The notes: generated from the sequence alone by a model not told the origin. Numbered from the stretch's first letter, positions 28,701-37,410 are shown. The stretch is 54,941 nucleotides of DNA from Bacteroidales bacterium (GCA_022837485.1 JALHHH010000011.1:64770-119710), one strand, 5' to 3'. Numbers and translations: made by a program.

Positions 28701-30162
28701 ATTCACCGGGAATCTTGAATTGCTAAGAACACAACTAAAAATCGACTACCTGAATGTAACCTATTCCCTGGCCGACAAAGTCACCATTGATCCAGGGCTT
28801 ATCAGCGCAACCAATGTTATGATCTACGATTCGCTCGGAAATACCGGCCTGATGAACTTTAAGCTGAGGCACAATTACTTCAGGGACATGTTTCTCGACA
28901 TAGATATACAGGCGAATAATCTAGCAGGTCTGAATACTACCTTCCGCGACAACGAGTTGTTCTATGGCAGCGTCTTTGCCACAGGAAATATTGCCGTTTC
29001 AGGGCCGTTTGATGACCTCAGGCTGAGCATCCGAGCACGGCCCAATGAAGAGACAAACATCTATATCCCAATCAACCTCAACGTGGACGCCTCAGAAAAC
29101 GAGTACATCCGGTTTGTTAACTCCAGCGACTCAGCCGCAACACCGCAGCAATTTGTACCATCAACATCCGGACTTAACCTCGACATAATGATGGACGTGA
29201 ACAAGGATGCCGGAATTCAGCTCTTCCTGCCCGATAACATCGGAAACATAAAAGCCAGAGGCAGCGGTCAGCTGAGGATGGGTATCGATACCCGGGGCGA
29301 TTTTACCATGTTCGGGGAATATGTTATTGAGGAAGGAAGCTTCCTGTTTACCCTGCGGGATATCCTTAACAGAGTATTTACCATCGACAGGGGAAGTACC
29401 ATCTCATTCAGCGGAAGCCCCTACGATGCCGACCTCAATGTACAGGCCGTTTATAAAGTCAGGGCTTCACTCAAAGGTATACCCGAACTTGCTGCAATCC
29501 CGGAATATGCAAACCGCAACGTACCGGTTAACTGCGTAATCCATCTGAAAAATAATCTGTACAATCCCGATATCTCCTTTAGCATCCGTCTGCCCGATGC
29601 TGAAGAAGAACTGCGAAGAGCTGTGTTTGCTGCTATCGACACCACTAATAACGTAGCAATGACACAACAGATGGTTTCCCTCCTGCTGATGAAATCGTTT
29701 AGTTTTAGCGGAACCAATAACCTGGCCGGAAGCGTCGGATCTTCCTCCATCGAAATGATCACAACCCAGCTCAGCAGTATGCTTTCGCAAATCAGCGACG
29801 ACATCGATATTGGCGTTAACTACCGCACCGGAGATGCGCTGACCTCCGATGCTCTGGAATTAGCTCTTTCAACACACCTTTTTGATGACAGGGTTACCAT
29901 CGACGGCAACTTTGGCCTCGTTAACAGCAGTACGGCACAAAATACCAACAACCTGATCGGAGATGTAACGGTGGATGTCAAACTAACCCGCGACGGAAAA
30001 TTAAGGGTGAAAGCATACAACAAATCCAACAATCCCTTCGAAATATCGTCTTACAACGCCAACTACAAGCAAGGCGTCGGCGTTTACTACAGATATGAAT
30101 TCGATCGGTTCTCCGAAATTTTCAGACGAAACCGAAAAAAACCGATTGAACCGGTATTCTGA
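25702..30162 (+). CDS. tamB: TamB-like translocation and assembly module protein (DUF490), very large
   Basis: TamB links the inner membrane to an outer-membrane Omp85 protein and is now seen as a bridge-like lipid transport protein. The C-terminal DUF490 region (GRGDFTMFGEYVIEEGSFLFTL type, here near residue 1175 of the 1448-codon part) is clear, and the body is a long repetitive beta-rich groove. The first start codon of standard type is GTG at 25816, but the frame is open back to 25702 and encodes KVIKKTLQISVTTLVSILL..., the expected N-terminal membrane anchor. No ATG, GTG or TTG exists in that upstream stretch, so either a rare start (for example ATC or ATT) is used or the start was mutated. 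The protein would have about 1480 residues. In many Bacteroidota tamB follows tsaD divergently, as here. Confidence 0.85.
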   Translation, partial: HCKVIKKTLQISVTTLVSILLTLSLLYGIFRTSKVQTKVVHILANYLSKELNTRISVQSVDISWFLDVELLGVVIEDQHKQTILKTSRIRLDIGKIDIQRKYLGIYGISLSDAQVNIVRYASDSLVNYAFLADYFGGTKKNDDTGKVSKPWQIGISGIKLSNSGFSYNNELHEPAETGLDYNHLEITNLNLEIRRLHLGQDSITASIRELSMVEKSGFTLNRLNANCHISSDSIVARQLHLITPGSEINANIKFRHNGYPAYQHFIDSVNMSGDFDRTTLHLSDIGYFAPSLLGMTETVKIHGNVKGTVSSLKARNFRFAYRDNTYFDGNISMDGLPDIYETFIHLKVNDFTTSYSDISSFTLPGNKTLGIPEIVANIGKIRIKGYFTGFINDFVSSATFNTGTGTIVTDISLRTDQQMNVSYSGHLNLINWQLGKSVKAPEYLGLLDFSSDINGGISPGGEISASLGGTVQRIGIMGNEFHDISLNGEFANKEFNGELSLRDELINLDFNGLIDFSEELPRFDFVSVVENAYLNKLNLWERDSSSCLTTTMNLNFSGSNLDNLLGSLSFYNTLYKESGNLYPVHRIELVTKVIQPGLKSLTLSSDLADAEFTGNLVFSDLYASFLNIINAYLPSFQPAPAITRKITTDQHFEYSIEIKDVSYLTTLFLPSLHLSSKTYLFGSFNSATQTMLLNGQADEIIFNGITFNNWYIKGQNVGNSMEVNTGTSSIVFREPTEDNPQRLGIDNFGFIASMRGDSITYNINWKNNETGIRNLGDINGIFTFDPDHRIRSSITNAEFIVNDSLFTTTQNSDVIIDSTSVSIDNLVVKGNVQQLGINGKISENPADVLYLTFRQFDISNADLLINRDGLDFDGILNGNLSLSDLYGTPLIQAAISLNDFAFNGERLGNAKLDTRWDNTRSGLEVDLSVIYQGNVSTHIPVSAKGYIYPEVYDGNNFDLTVNTINYNLATLDPFLKGFASELRGYATGGIKMTGTFDKPAFTGNLELLRTQLKIDYLNVTYSLADKVTIDPGLISATNVMIYDSLGNTGLMNFKLRHNYFRDMFLDIDIQANNLAGLNTTFRDNELFYGSVFATGNIAVSGPFDDLRLSIRARPNEETNIYIPINLNVDASENEYIRFVNSSDSAATPQQFVPSTSGLNLDIMMDVNKDAGIQLFLPDNIGNIKARGSGQLRMGIDTRGDFTMFGEYVIEEGSFLFTLRDILNRVFTIDRGSTISFSGSPYDADLNVQAVYKVRASLKGIPELAAIPEYANRNVPVNCVIHLKNNLYNPDISFSIRLPDAEEELRRAVFAAIDTTNNVAMTQQMVSLLLMKSFSFSGTNNLAGSVGSSSIEMITTQLSSMLSQISDDIDIGVNYRTGDALTSDALELALSTHLFDDRVTIDGNFGLVNSSTAQNTNNLIGDVTVDVKLTRDGKLRVKAYNKSNNPFEISSYNANYKQGVGVYYRYEFDRFSEIFRRNRKKPIEPVF

Positions 30163-30354
30163 TACCCGGCTCCTGTAATAACTACCAGTATAGGATTTTA
30201 TAACGGAAAAGCCGCTCTGCTCCACACAGCAAATATTAACGGAAGTTTTCAAAACCTTATTTAGTGATTCATGCCAACCAATTTTTGATGTATTTTAGCC
30301 TGAAATTTCCGGTTTCGGGAGTTTATTTTCTTGAAATACCCTAAAACAGACCCC

Positions 30355-31875
30355 ATGAGATCGTTTATACTTACTCTTTCCGTCATCCTTGCCGGACTTC
30401 AGGTTTTTCCACAGATTGTGATCACCCGTAACGATATGCCTTTTGTCGGTGATACGATCCGCATAAGTACCACCACCAACACACCGGGATTTGAACCGGA
30501 TGCAACCGGTCCGGATTTTACATGGGATTTCTCGTCATTAACAGCTCAAAGCCAGTCCGTTGAACGCTATGTCAGCATAAATACAACTCCTCCCCTTTAC
30601 CAGATCATTTTTAATGCCACCGTTGCCAACCTGGCTTCCCCCGTTGATATGATAGACTTTGTTCCGGGATTTGAAATCAGCGATGCCTATGTGTATTACA
30701 TGGCAACCAATGCTTCCTACGTTAGACCGGGATATGCCGCTACCATTATGGGAATCCCGGTACCAATGAAATTTGACCAGCCGGAACGCATCTACTCCTT
30801 CCCTCTTCAGTATACTTCCCAACCCGACTCAAGCACGTCTAATTACAGCCTCGGAATTCCCGGAATGGGCTACTTTAGTATTATGCGCAAAAGGGTAAAC
30901 CACGTGGATGGCTGGGGAACCCTGACAACACCGCTCGGATCATTCGATGTGCTTCGGGTTAAATCGAGTATATACGAACGCGACAGTCTTTACATCGACT
31001 CCCTTCAGATGGGATTCCCTATCATCAGACATTATACCGAATACCAGTGGCTGGGGCTGGGACATGACGTTCCCCTGCTCTCGATAACCGAAGAAGACGG
31101 TTTGTTTGCTGCCAGATACAAGGATATTATCCAGAATTTCGATCCTTTGGTCCTTATCCCTGATCCCGATCGGGTGATCTGCAAAGGCGAATCCCTTACA
31201 ATTGGCGTTTCCGTCAGCGGTGGTACGCCACCATACGAATTCATCTGGAGCACAGGACAAACTACACAGTCCATTACCGTAGAACCGGATTCCACAACTA
31301 CATACGAAGTATTTGTATCGGATGCCGCCGGCACCTGGCAAACAGCCTCCATCACGATTGAAGTGATACCTTTCGAACACCTGACGCTCGGTAACGATAC
31401 GGTAATCTGTGCCAATGCATCTATCACCTTCACCTCCCCTTATCTCTATGAGGCAATCAGATGGTATGTTAATGGAACTTTGGTGTCGACCGATGGAACG
31501 TTTACCCTCGACTCAACGGGCGTGGGAATGGGTGTGGCACTGGTAAGAGCAGAGTTCGAACAAGGCCAGTGCAGCGGTTACGATGAACTTTCGGTTCAGT
31601 TTGAGATCTGTGAAGGAATCAATGAGGCAAACATTAACGCATTGCGTATTTACCCCAACCCTGCCAGTGAAGTCCTTCGCATAGAAACCGGAATTTTTAA
31701 ACGTGAAATTTCCTATTCCATATCTGCAGGAACTGGTAATGTTGTGCTTAAATCCGATAACACAAGGCATAACGGCTTACTGGAACCCGAAATCAGCATG
31801 CTTCGACCGGGAATTTATCTTATCAGAATCACGGATGGAAATACACACGGAGCAGCCGTATTCATTAAAAACTAA
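30355..31875 (+). CDS. Secreted protein with type IX secretion C-terminal sorting domain
   Basis: A 506-residue protein. The ATG at 30355 gives a signal peptide MRSFILTLSVILAGLQVFPQ; the frame is open to a TTG at 30331, which would spoil it. Residues about 20-260 are a region of unknown fold. An Ig/PKD-like repeat follows (LTIGVSVSGGTPPYEFIWS...TTYEVFVSDAAGTW), then a second similar stretch with Cys. The last 75 or so residues begin ALRIYPNPASEVLRIE and end GIYLIRITDG...VFIKN, the type A T9SS sorting domain that targets proteins through the outer membrane. The T9SS machinery itself is not in the window. Cargo function is unknown. Confidence 0.85.
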   Translation: MRSFILTLSVILAGLQVFPQIVITRNDMPFVGDTIRISTTTNTPGFEPDATGPDFTWDFSSLTAQSQSVERYVSINTTPPLYQIIFNATVANLASPVDMIDFVPGFEISDAYVYYMATNASYVRPGYAATIMGIPVPMKFDQPERIYSFPLQYTSQPDSSTSNYSLGIPGMGYFSIMRKRVNHVDGWGTLTTPLGSFDVLRVKSSIYERDSLYIDSLQMGFPIIRHYTEYQWLGLGHDVPLLSITEEDGLFAARYKDIIQNFDPLVLIPDPDRVICKGESLTIGVSVSGGTPPYEFIWSTGQTTQSITVEPDSTTTYEVFVSDAAGTWQTASITIEVIPFEHLTLGNDTVICANASITFTSPYLYEAIRWYVNGTLVSTDGTFTLDSTGVGMGVALVRAEFEQGQCSGYDELSVQFEICEGINEANINALRIYPNPASEVLRIETGIFKREISYSISAGTGNVVLKSDNTRHNGLLEPEISMLRPGIYLIRITDGNTHGAAVFIKN

Positions 31876-32244
31876 AATACCCCGGCCAATATTCCGCAGC
31901 CCCGCAGTTTAATTCAGGTCCTCCTGTATAAATACAACGGAAAGACAGGCTTTACGGTCTGCTGTATGCTGGTTCCTGAAATGGCAGCCAGTTAAAAGAC
32001 ACCCGGCACCAGAAAAAAGAAACGGTTCTCTAAGTAATCCCACCTTGACTATTTGCATAGCCGGGGGCATTCCTGCGCTACAAGAATTCCATGTTCGCTT
32101 CCGGAAACCAACTATCCGGAAACGGACACTTAGAGGTCAAAATAAGCATTATTTATTACTTATATAATTCATTATCAGTTATATATAAAATTTGGCACGC
32201 TTTTAGACGTACCCCCTATGCCAGGAACCAAAAAGATTCAAACC
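31876..32244 (+). other. Intergenic region upstream of the DIPF[NS]T-repeat protein gene
   Basis: No gene is supported in these 369 bases. The last 100 bases before the next gene are AT-rich and contain TATATAA-type palindromic stretches and TTGGCACG at 32192-32199. Exact TAnnTTTG is absent; the nearest is TAAAATTTG, one base too long. Confidence 0.4.
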
Positions 32245-32682
32245 ATGAAAACGAAAATAATTATCCAACTGACAATAATACTGCTTCTGCAGATGGGATT
32301 CACGATTGAGGCAGGAGCAGGAGAATCTTCAACAACCGATACAGCTGCTTTTGCATTCAGCACAGGCGATGATTCCTCAAACCAGGCATTCAACCCTATG
32401 TTTGCGATGCCCGTTCCCGAACCGGAGGCTTACATCGACGACATTCCCTTCAACACACGAAACGTATGGGTCGATCACTTTACAGGTTTATGTTCAACTC
32501 CTGATCCTGAACCGGTCGCCAACGACATTCCCTTTAGTACGTGTTGTATAGCTGCCCGTTACCTGCCTCTGAGCGACTGCGGCATCAAAGTTGATGCTGA
32601 AAAAGCAGTAAGCGATATTCCGTTCAACACAAAACGGATAGCGGCAAAGATTATAAAAAAGAAGCTGAACAGGAAAGGCTGA
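32245..32682 (+). CDS. Small secreted protein with three DIPF[NS]T repeats
   Basis: A 145-residue protein starting at the ATG at 32245 (an earlier in-frame ATG at 32218 does not improve the signal). Residues 1-24 form a signal peptide. The mature protein holds three copies of a motif: DIPFNT at 66-71, DIPFST at 94-99 and DIPFNT at 124-129, spaced 28 and 30 residues apart, each preceded by a Val/Ile or Asn plus an acidic residue and followed by a short helix-like segment such as RNVWVDHF, CCIAARYL and KRIAAKII. Four Cys residues (83, 100, 101, 112) may form disulfides. The tail is strongly basic. I do not recognise the family; the motif repetition suggests binding to something repeated. Confidence 0.7.
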   Translation: MKTKIIIQLTIILLLQMGFTIEAGAGESSTTDTAAFAFSTGDDSSNQAFNPMFAMPVPEPEAYIDDIPFNTRNVWVDHFTGLCSTPDPEPVANDIPFSTCCIAARYLPLSDCGIKVDAEKAVSDIPFNTKRIAAKIIKKKLNRKG

Positions 32683-32765
32683 AAAAGCAGCTAAAGACGG
32701 AAGAACAGTGCTTCAGCAGTAAGATGCATCAATGCAGATCAGAAGGGTTGCCAGACCCCAATGAG

Positions 32766-32792
32766 GAAAATCCGGTTACAAGCCGGATTTTC
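32766..32792. terminator. Bidirectional hairpin between the convergent repeat-protein and nuclease genes
   Basis: Perfect 10-bp inverted repeat GAAAATCCGG / CCGGATTTTC with a seven-base loop. It overlaps the stop codon of the bifunctional nuclease gene on the minus strand. A T tract is short on the plus strand, so it may act in either direction. Confidence 0.6.
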
Positions 32793-33366
32793 TGCGATTC
32801 AGAATATCCCTGATTAGTGAGGCACGCTCGTACTCTTCTTTCTCTATGGCCTCATTCATCATTTCCTCAAGCTCATTATCGGAGAATTTATCAAAATCAA
32901 ATTCCTCCCGATCATCGTCCAGGTTCCCGGTAGCAAGATCATCAATATCCGGTTCTTCATCGATAGAAACGCCTGCATCGGTGAGCACTTTTTCGTATGT
33001 GAATATCGGACAGCCAAACCGAACGGCAAGTGCAATTGCATCTGAAGTCCGTGAGTCTATTTCCTTGATTCCCTTTTCATCTTCACAAATAAGCGTACCA
33101 TAAAATATCCCTTGAGCAAACTTACTGATAATCACCTCTTTTAAGCGGATATTAAAGGTGTCTGCGAAGTTCTTAAACAAGTCGTGTGTAAGTGGACGGG
33201 GTATTTTGATCTTTTCAATATGGAACAGAATTGCCTGAGCCTCAAACCCATTGATCAGGATAGGCAAACGTCGCTTTCCTTCTGCCTCTCCCAGAATTAA
33301 AGTATAAGCACCACTTTGTGACTGACTGTTGATCATCCCGAGTAAATTCAGCGCAATCTTTTCCAT
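32776..33366 (-). CDS. Bifunctional nuclease family protein (DUF151) with UvrB/UvrC motif
   Basis: A 196-residue protein. The N-terminal BFN domain shows LILGEAEGKRRLPILINGFEAQAI, HDLFKNFADTF and GTLICEDEKGIKEIDSRTSDAIALAVRFG, the core of DUF151. After an acidic linker (about 140-160) the C-terminal part ELEEMMNEAIEKEEYERAS is a UVR motif, as in UvrB/UvrC and the McsA family. Plant and archaeal BFN proteins have RNase and DNase activity; the bacterial role is not established. A -7 box lies 60 bases upstream of the ATG. It diverges from the membrane pyrophosphatase gene over a 532-base gap. Confidence 0.92.
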   Translation of the reverse strand: MEKIALNLLGMINSQSQSGAYTLILGEAEGKRRLPILINGFEAQAILFHIEKIKIPRPLTHDLFKNFADTFNIRLKEVIISKFAQGIFYGTLICEDEKGIKEIDSRTSDAIALAVRFGCPIFTYEKVLTDAGVSIDEEPDIDDLATGNLDDDREEFDFDKFSDNELEEMMNEAIEKEEYERASLIRDILNRRKSGL

Positions 33367-33425
33367 CCGCAGTCAAAATTCGTTTACGATGATAAAAATA
33401 GGTAATATACCTGATAAAGTTCCGG

Positions 33426-33433
33426 CAAATGTA
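33426..33433 (-). promoter_or_regulatory. -7 box of the bifunctional nuclease gene
   Basis: Minus strand reads TACATTTG, an exact TAnnTTTG, about 60 bases before the ATG at 33366. No good TTTG at standard distance. Confidence 0.4.
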
Positions 33434-33843
33434 ATAAAAATGCATTCCGGGTAATAACCATAATGGCTAATACAGCCTCCTCCCCGTCATTTGCTATAAA
33501 AATACCAATCACAATATGGCAATGCACTGATTGAGCATAACATAAGCCCTTTCTATTGCTTCAACTTTACAGCAATCCGACAAAGCATGCATACTTTTTT
33601 CCATGCACCAGCCACAAGAAGCCGGAATAACCGATCAGGAATTTAACACCTTCAAATCCCGGAGCTGAAATTAATTCCGGGTCCGAATTAAATTTTTATT
33701 TATTGCAATCGTTTGCGGAAATATCGGAAAATGAGCAACTAAGCCGATGAACTCTTCTTAAAGCATTACTGAAAAACCCATATATACAGTCAGTTGCAAA
33801 AAAAAAGCTGAAAAATGCATCAAGAAATTAGTATTTACTTTTT

Positions 33844-33851
33844 TATATTTG
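33844..33851 (+). promoter_or_regulatory. -7 box of the membrane pyrophosphatase gene
   Basis: TATATTTG, an exact TAnnTTTG, 47 bases before the ATG at 33899. The -33 element is not clear. Confidence 0.45.
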
Positions 33852-33898
33852 TCAAATCAAAACACACCAACCGATACAGATCTAACTAAAACACATTT

Positions 33899-36283
33899 AT
33901 GAAGAGAATTTCATTTTTGATTGTTGCAGCATTACTACCTGTTTTATCCCGGGCAAGTGAAGCCGACCTCCCGATTCCGGATTTAAGTATGAGTTATTTC
34001 CAGAAATTTGGCATGAATGGCCATACCCTTCTCATGTGGGGTATTTTAATAATCGCCCTCGGAATGGCTTTTGGCGTTCTGCAGTTTATAAAAATAAAAA
34101 AACTGTCGGCCCACCGTTCGATGCTGGCCGTTTCCGATATCATTTATGAAACCTGCAAAATCTATCTTTTTCAGCAAGGGAAGTTTCTTATAGTTCTGTT
34201 TCTAATCATAGGAGCTGCCATTTTCTATTATTTCTTCGGCCTCAATCAAATGGAACTTGGCAAGGTGACACTGGTCCTGCTGTGGTCTGTTCTTGGCATC
34301 CTTGGATCCTACAGCGTTGCATGGTTTGGCATTCGCATCAACACCCTGGCCAACAGCCGAACCTCGTTTGCAGCGCTTAAATCAAAGCCCTGGAATGTTG
34401 TATCTATTCCCCTTCAGGCAGGTATGAGCGTGGGTGTTCTGCTGATTACCGTTGAGCTGATCATGATGCTGATTATCCTGCTGTTTGTTCCAGGCGAAAG
34501 CGCCGGGGCCTGTTTTGTGGGATTCGCCATTGGTGAATCGCTCGGCGCCTCCGCACTCCGGATTGCAGGAGGTATCTTTACAAAAATCGCAGACATAGGT
34601 TCTGACCTTATGAAGATCGTTTTCGCCATCGGAGAAGATGACCCCAGAAACCCGGGTGTTATTGCCGATTGCGTCGGCGATAACGCCGGCGACAGCGTTG
34701 GACCTACTGCCGATGGTTTTGAAACCTACGGTGTAACGGGCGTTGCCTTGATCTCATTTATCGTACTTGCCATGGGCATCGACTTTCAAAGTACGCTGAT
34801 CGTCTGGATTTTCGCCATGCGTATACTTATGGTATTCACCTCCATCTTTTCCTATCAGATCAACCAATGGTATTCCTCCCGACGTTATAGCAACAAAAAC
34901 GATTTTGATTTCGAAGCTCCGCTGACCTCCCTGGTTTGGATTACCTCTATCGTATCCATCATCGTTACCTACATCGTAAGTTATCTGCTTATTGGGGATC
35001 TCATGCCGGGCTCCGGTCTTTGGTGGAAACTGGCTTCTATAATCAGTCTCGGAACATTGGCAGCAGCCATCATTCCCGAATTTACAAAAGCCTTTACTAG
35101 CTCCAAATCGCGACACGTTAACGAAGTCGTCACCGCTTCCCGCGAAGGCGGCGCTTCACTTACCATCCTCTCTGGTATGGTTGCGGGCAACTTCAGTGCC
35201 TTCTGGAAAGGAATGGTAATCATGGGACTCATGGCTGGTGCATTTGCTATCTCCGGACTTGGTCTGGAAGCCATTATGAATTATCCTGCAATCTTCTCCT
35301 TTGGTCTTGTTGCCTTTGGATTCCTCGGCATGGGACCGGTAACCATTGCCGTTGACAGCTATGGCCCTGTAACCGATAATGCTCAGTCGGTGTTCGAGCT
35401 TTCGCAAATCGAAAAGATCCAGGGAATCAGCAATGAAATTAAAAACGATTTCGGATTTGAACCCGACTTCAGTCGCGGTAAGCACTACCTCGAAGCCAAC
35501 GATTCGGCCGGAAACACATTTAAGGCTACTGCCAAGCCCGTGCTTATTGGCACTGCTGTTATCGGAGCTACCACCATGATTTTTGCCATTATCCTTCTGC
35601 TCGATCAGCTCGGACTTCTTAACCTGAGCCTTACGGATGCTCCTGTAATTCTTGGATTTATCGCTGGCGGAGCTGTAATATTCTGGTTTTCAGGAGCTTC
35701 TATGCAGGCGGTTACCACTGGTGCCTACAGAGCCGTTGAGTTTATCAAACGAAATATAAAACTTGATAAAGACGAAGCCGACATCAACGATTCAAAAGCT
35801 GTGGTAAAAATCTGTACCCAATATGCTCAGGCCGGAATGTGGAACATCTTCGGAGTCATTTTTTCTCTCACCCTGGCCTTTGCCTTCTTCGATCCCAATT
35901 TCTTTGTCTCTTACCTGATTTCTATTGCAGTGTTCGGCCTCTTCCAGGCAATGTATATGGCCAATGCCGGAGGTGCCTGGGACAATGCAAAAAAGGTTGT
36001 TGAGGTTGACCTGAAAGAAAAAGGAACTCCACTGCACGAGGCTACCGTGGTGGGCGATACCGTTGGTGACCCATACAAAGACACTTCCTCAGTAGCACTG
36101 AACCCCATCATCAAATTCTCGACACTGTTTGGATTGCTTGCCGTCGAGATTGCTGTAAAGATGAGTCAGTCAGCCAAAACCACAGGTGCATCCGATTGGT
36201 CGTCCCTGATTGGAGTTTTCTTCCTGATCGTTGGATTGTTCTTCGTTTACCGTTCCTTCTACGGTATGCGAATCAAACACTAG
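33899..36283 (+). CDS. hppA: Membrane-bound ion-translocating pyrophosphatase (divergent M-PPase)
   Basis: A 794-residue protein with about 15-16 membrane helices that couples hydrolysis of pyrophosphate to pumping of H+ or Na+ across the inner membrane. The substrate site is EDDPRNPGVIADCVGDNAGDSVGPTADGFETYG, and the conserved late motif WDNAKKVVE...EATVVGDTVGDPYKDTSSVALNP is intact. The position that sets potassium dependence reads A-G-N-T-F-K-A-T: Lys where K+-dependent Na+ pumps have Ala, but the following residue three on is Ala instead of the usual Thr. An insertion of about 20 residues (DFGFEPDFSRGKHYLEAND) precedes it. Ion specificity is therefore left open. A signal-like hydrophobic N-terminus precedes the first helix. 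Confidence 0.93.
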   Translation: MKRISFLIVAALLPVLSRASEADLPIPDLSMSYFQKFGMNGHTLLMWGILIIALGMAFGVLQFIKIKKLSAHRSMLAVSDIIYETCKIYLFQQGKFLIVLFLIIGAAIFYYFFGLNQMELGKVTLVLLWSVLGILGSYSVAWFGIRINTLANSRTSFAALKSKPWNVVSIPLQAGMSVGVLLITVELIMMLIILLFVPGESAGACFVGFAIGESLGASALRIAGGIFTKIADIGSDLMKIVFAIGEDDPRNPGVIADCVGDNAGDSVGPTADGFETYGVTGVALISFIVLAMGIDFQSTLIVWIFAMRILMVFTSIFSYQINQWYSSRRYSNKNDFDFEAPLTSLVWITSIVSIIVTYIVSYLLIGDLMPGSGLWWKLASIISLGTLAAAIIPEFTKAFTSSKSRHVNEVVTASREGGASLTILSGMVAGNFSAFWKGMVIMGLMAGAFAISGLGLEAIMNYPAIFSFGLVAFGFLGMGPVTIAVDSYGPVTDNAQSVFELSQIEKIQGISNEIKNDFGFEPDFSRGKHYLEANDSAGNTFKATAKPVLIGTAVIGATTMIFAIILLLDQLGLLNLSLTDAPVILGFIAGGAVIFWFSGASMQAVTTGAYRAVEFIKRNIKLDKDEADINDSKAVVKICTQYAQAGMWNIFGVIFSLTLAFAFFDPNFFVSYLISIAVFGLFQAMYMANAGGAWDNAKKVVEVDLKEKGTPLHEATVVGDTVGDPYKDTSSVALNPIIKFSTLFGLLAVEIAVKMSQSAKTTGASDWSSLIGVFFLIVGLFFVYRSFYGMRIKH

Positions 36284-36308
36284 CAGGCCCCCGTTCATTT
36301 AATGCAAG

Positions 36309-36364
36309 AGGCTCCCCGGTTGTATTACTTAATAGTAGTAGACCGGCAGGGAGCCTTTGCTTTT
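36309..36364 (+). terminator. Terminator of the membrane pyrophosphatase gene
   Basis: AGGCTCCC at 36309-36316 pairs with GGGAGCCT at 36349-36356, extended inward by CGGT/ACCG across a three-base bulge, followed by TTTGCTTTTG. It starts 26 bases after the stop; the T tract is imperfect. Confidence 0.6.
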
Positions 36365-36446
36365 GTGCCTTATGAAAATGATCGTATAAAAAAATCCGGC
36401 AAATCCCCTGGATCCACCGGACTTGAATACAATGCGACGTTGAAGG

Positions 36447-37235
36447 CTATTTCTCGGGAAACTCAAGATTCAGCGCAGAACGCCACCACGGGTAGTAAAG
36501 CTTCTGCAGTTCATCCGTTTCAGGAAACTTGTAAAACAAAAATCCTTCTTTGTCGCCGACGAAGAAACCGTTTTTTACCGTACGGTAAAGCACATCACCC
36601 TGATAAAAACGGTTAACCGTCTTGGTTGGCTTTTCGTAACCCATATACAAGCCGATGAGGCAATCGCGCAGATGATCCTTGTTGGCGTATGGAAGATTGC
36701 CAACGGGTGCGGTAAGCGGATCCTCGGCAAGACGGTTGAGTATAAGTTCAACAAAAACAATTTTAGGGAAATAAATCGGATTATGCCGGTCGGTCACCCA
36801 TTCCGTAAATTTTGGCGGTGCAAGCTTGCTCACAACCCTGGGCGTTACCGGACAAAGTTGCTGATACAGATGCAATATAGGCTTCTCTTCCGGAGTGTAC
36901 TGCGATTTAGTCAGCTCAAGCACTTTACCATCCGATGTGGTAAGATACAAATTACGGAATGCGCTGAGTGGAATATTCTCAAGAACACGATACGTTGAAA
37001 GATATACAGAGCGCTTGGGTTTCCCGTCAACATGCGGAACACAGCGGGTTTCTATACTCGCCATGTTAAAATAATCGCTCTTAAAGCCGGGGTCGATCTC
37101 AAAAAACAATGCCTGGCCGGATGTTCGCTTGTTTGTACCAACTGCGTAATAAACGCCAAACTCTTCAGGAGGAAGCATGGAGGAAATGAGGGCTTCCGGA
37201 GTCATGGATAAATAAAGGTATCGCTTTATGCTCAT
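36447..37235 (-). CDS. Conserved hypothetical protein
   Basis: A 262-residue soluble protein with no signal peptide or membrane helix. It opens MSIKRYLYLSMTPEALISSMLPPEEFGVYYAVGT and is rich in Tyr, Pro and Leu; later segments include KLAPPKFTEWVTDRHNPIYFPKIVFVELILNRL and NGFFVGDKEGFLFYKFP. I recall no named domain with these features. It has a strong promoter of its own at 37258-37289 and stands alone between the convergent pyrophosphatase gene and the transporter gene, so it is probably a single-gene unit. Function unknown. Confidence 0.75.
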   Translation of the reverse strand: MSIKRYLYLSMTPEALISSMLPPEEFGVYYAVGTNKRTSGQALFFEIDPGFKSDYFNMASIETRCVPHVDGKPKRSVYLSTYRVLENIPLSAFRNLYLTTSDGKVLELTKSQYTPEEKPILHLYQQLCPVTPRVVSKLAPPKFTEWVTDRHNPIYFPKIVFVELILNRLAEDPLTAPVGNLPYANKDHLRDCLIGLYMGYEKPTKTVNRFYQGDVLYRTVKNGFFVGDKEGFLFYKFPETDELQKLYYPWWRSALNLEFPEK

Positions 37236-37257
37236 GGTTTTGGATAATTTAGACTTA

Positions 37258-37289
37258 CAAACCTAAGATTATTTTCGTTACCAAACAAA
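37258..37289 (-). promoter_or_regulatory. Promoter of the conserved hypothetical gene at 36447-37235
   Basis: On the minus strand TTTG (37289-37286), a 20-base spacer, and TAGGTTTG (37265-37258): a textbook Bacteroidota promoter. The leader would be about 20 bases. Confidence 0.7.
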
Positions 37290-37330
37290 TGCGTCCGCCC
37301 CTATAAAGTCATGTTTTCTGACGGCATAAG

Positions 37331-37378
37331 TAAAAAAAATCCCTTTCCCGGCTGTTAAAAAAAGAGCCGGAAAAGGGA
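37331..37378 (-). terminator. Terminator of the NupG-like transporter gene
   Basis: Read on the minus strand, TCCCTTTTCCGGCT pairs with AGCCGGGAAAGGGA (one bulge/mismatch) around a T-rich loop and is followed by eight T. It starts about 30 bases after the transporter's stop codon at 37411. Confidence 0.8.
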
Positions 37379-37410
37379 GAAGTTCAATATTTAATCAAAA
37401 TACATGAAAA

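Larger units (their letters stand above)
33367..33898. other. Divergent intergenic region, nuclease and pyrophosphatase genes
   Basis: These 532 bases hold no gene that I can support. A -7 box for the nuclease gene is at 33426-33433 (minus strand TACATTTG) and one for the pyrophosphatase gene at 33844-33851. Short CCGGGTAATAA/CCGGGTCCGAATTAA-like stretches give no clear structure. Confidence 0.5.

Noticed and set aside
32192..32208. TTGGCACG upstream of the DIPF[NS]T protein gene, possible sigma-54 promoter
   Set aside because: The GC dinucleotide expected ten bases after the GG at -12 is missing (AG instead), so it does not satisfy the sigma-54 rule.
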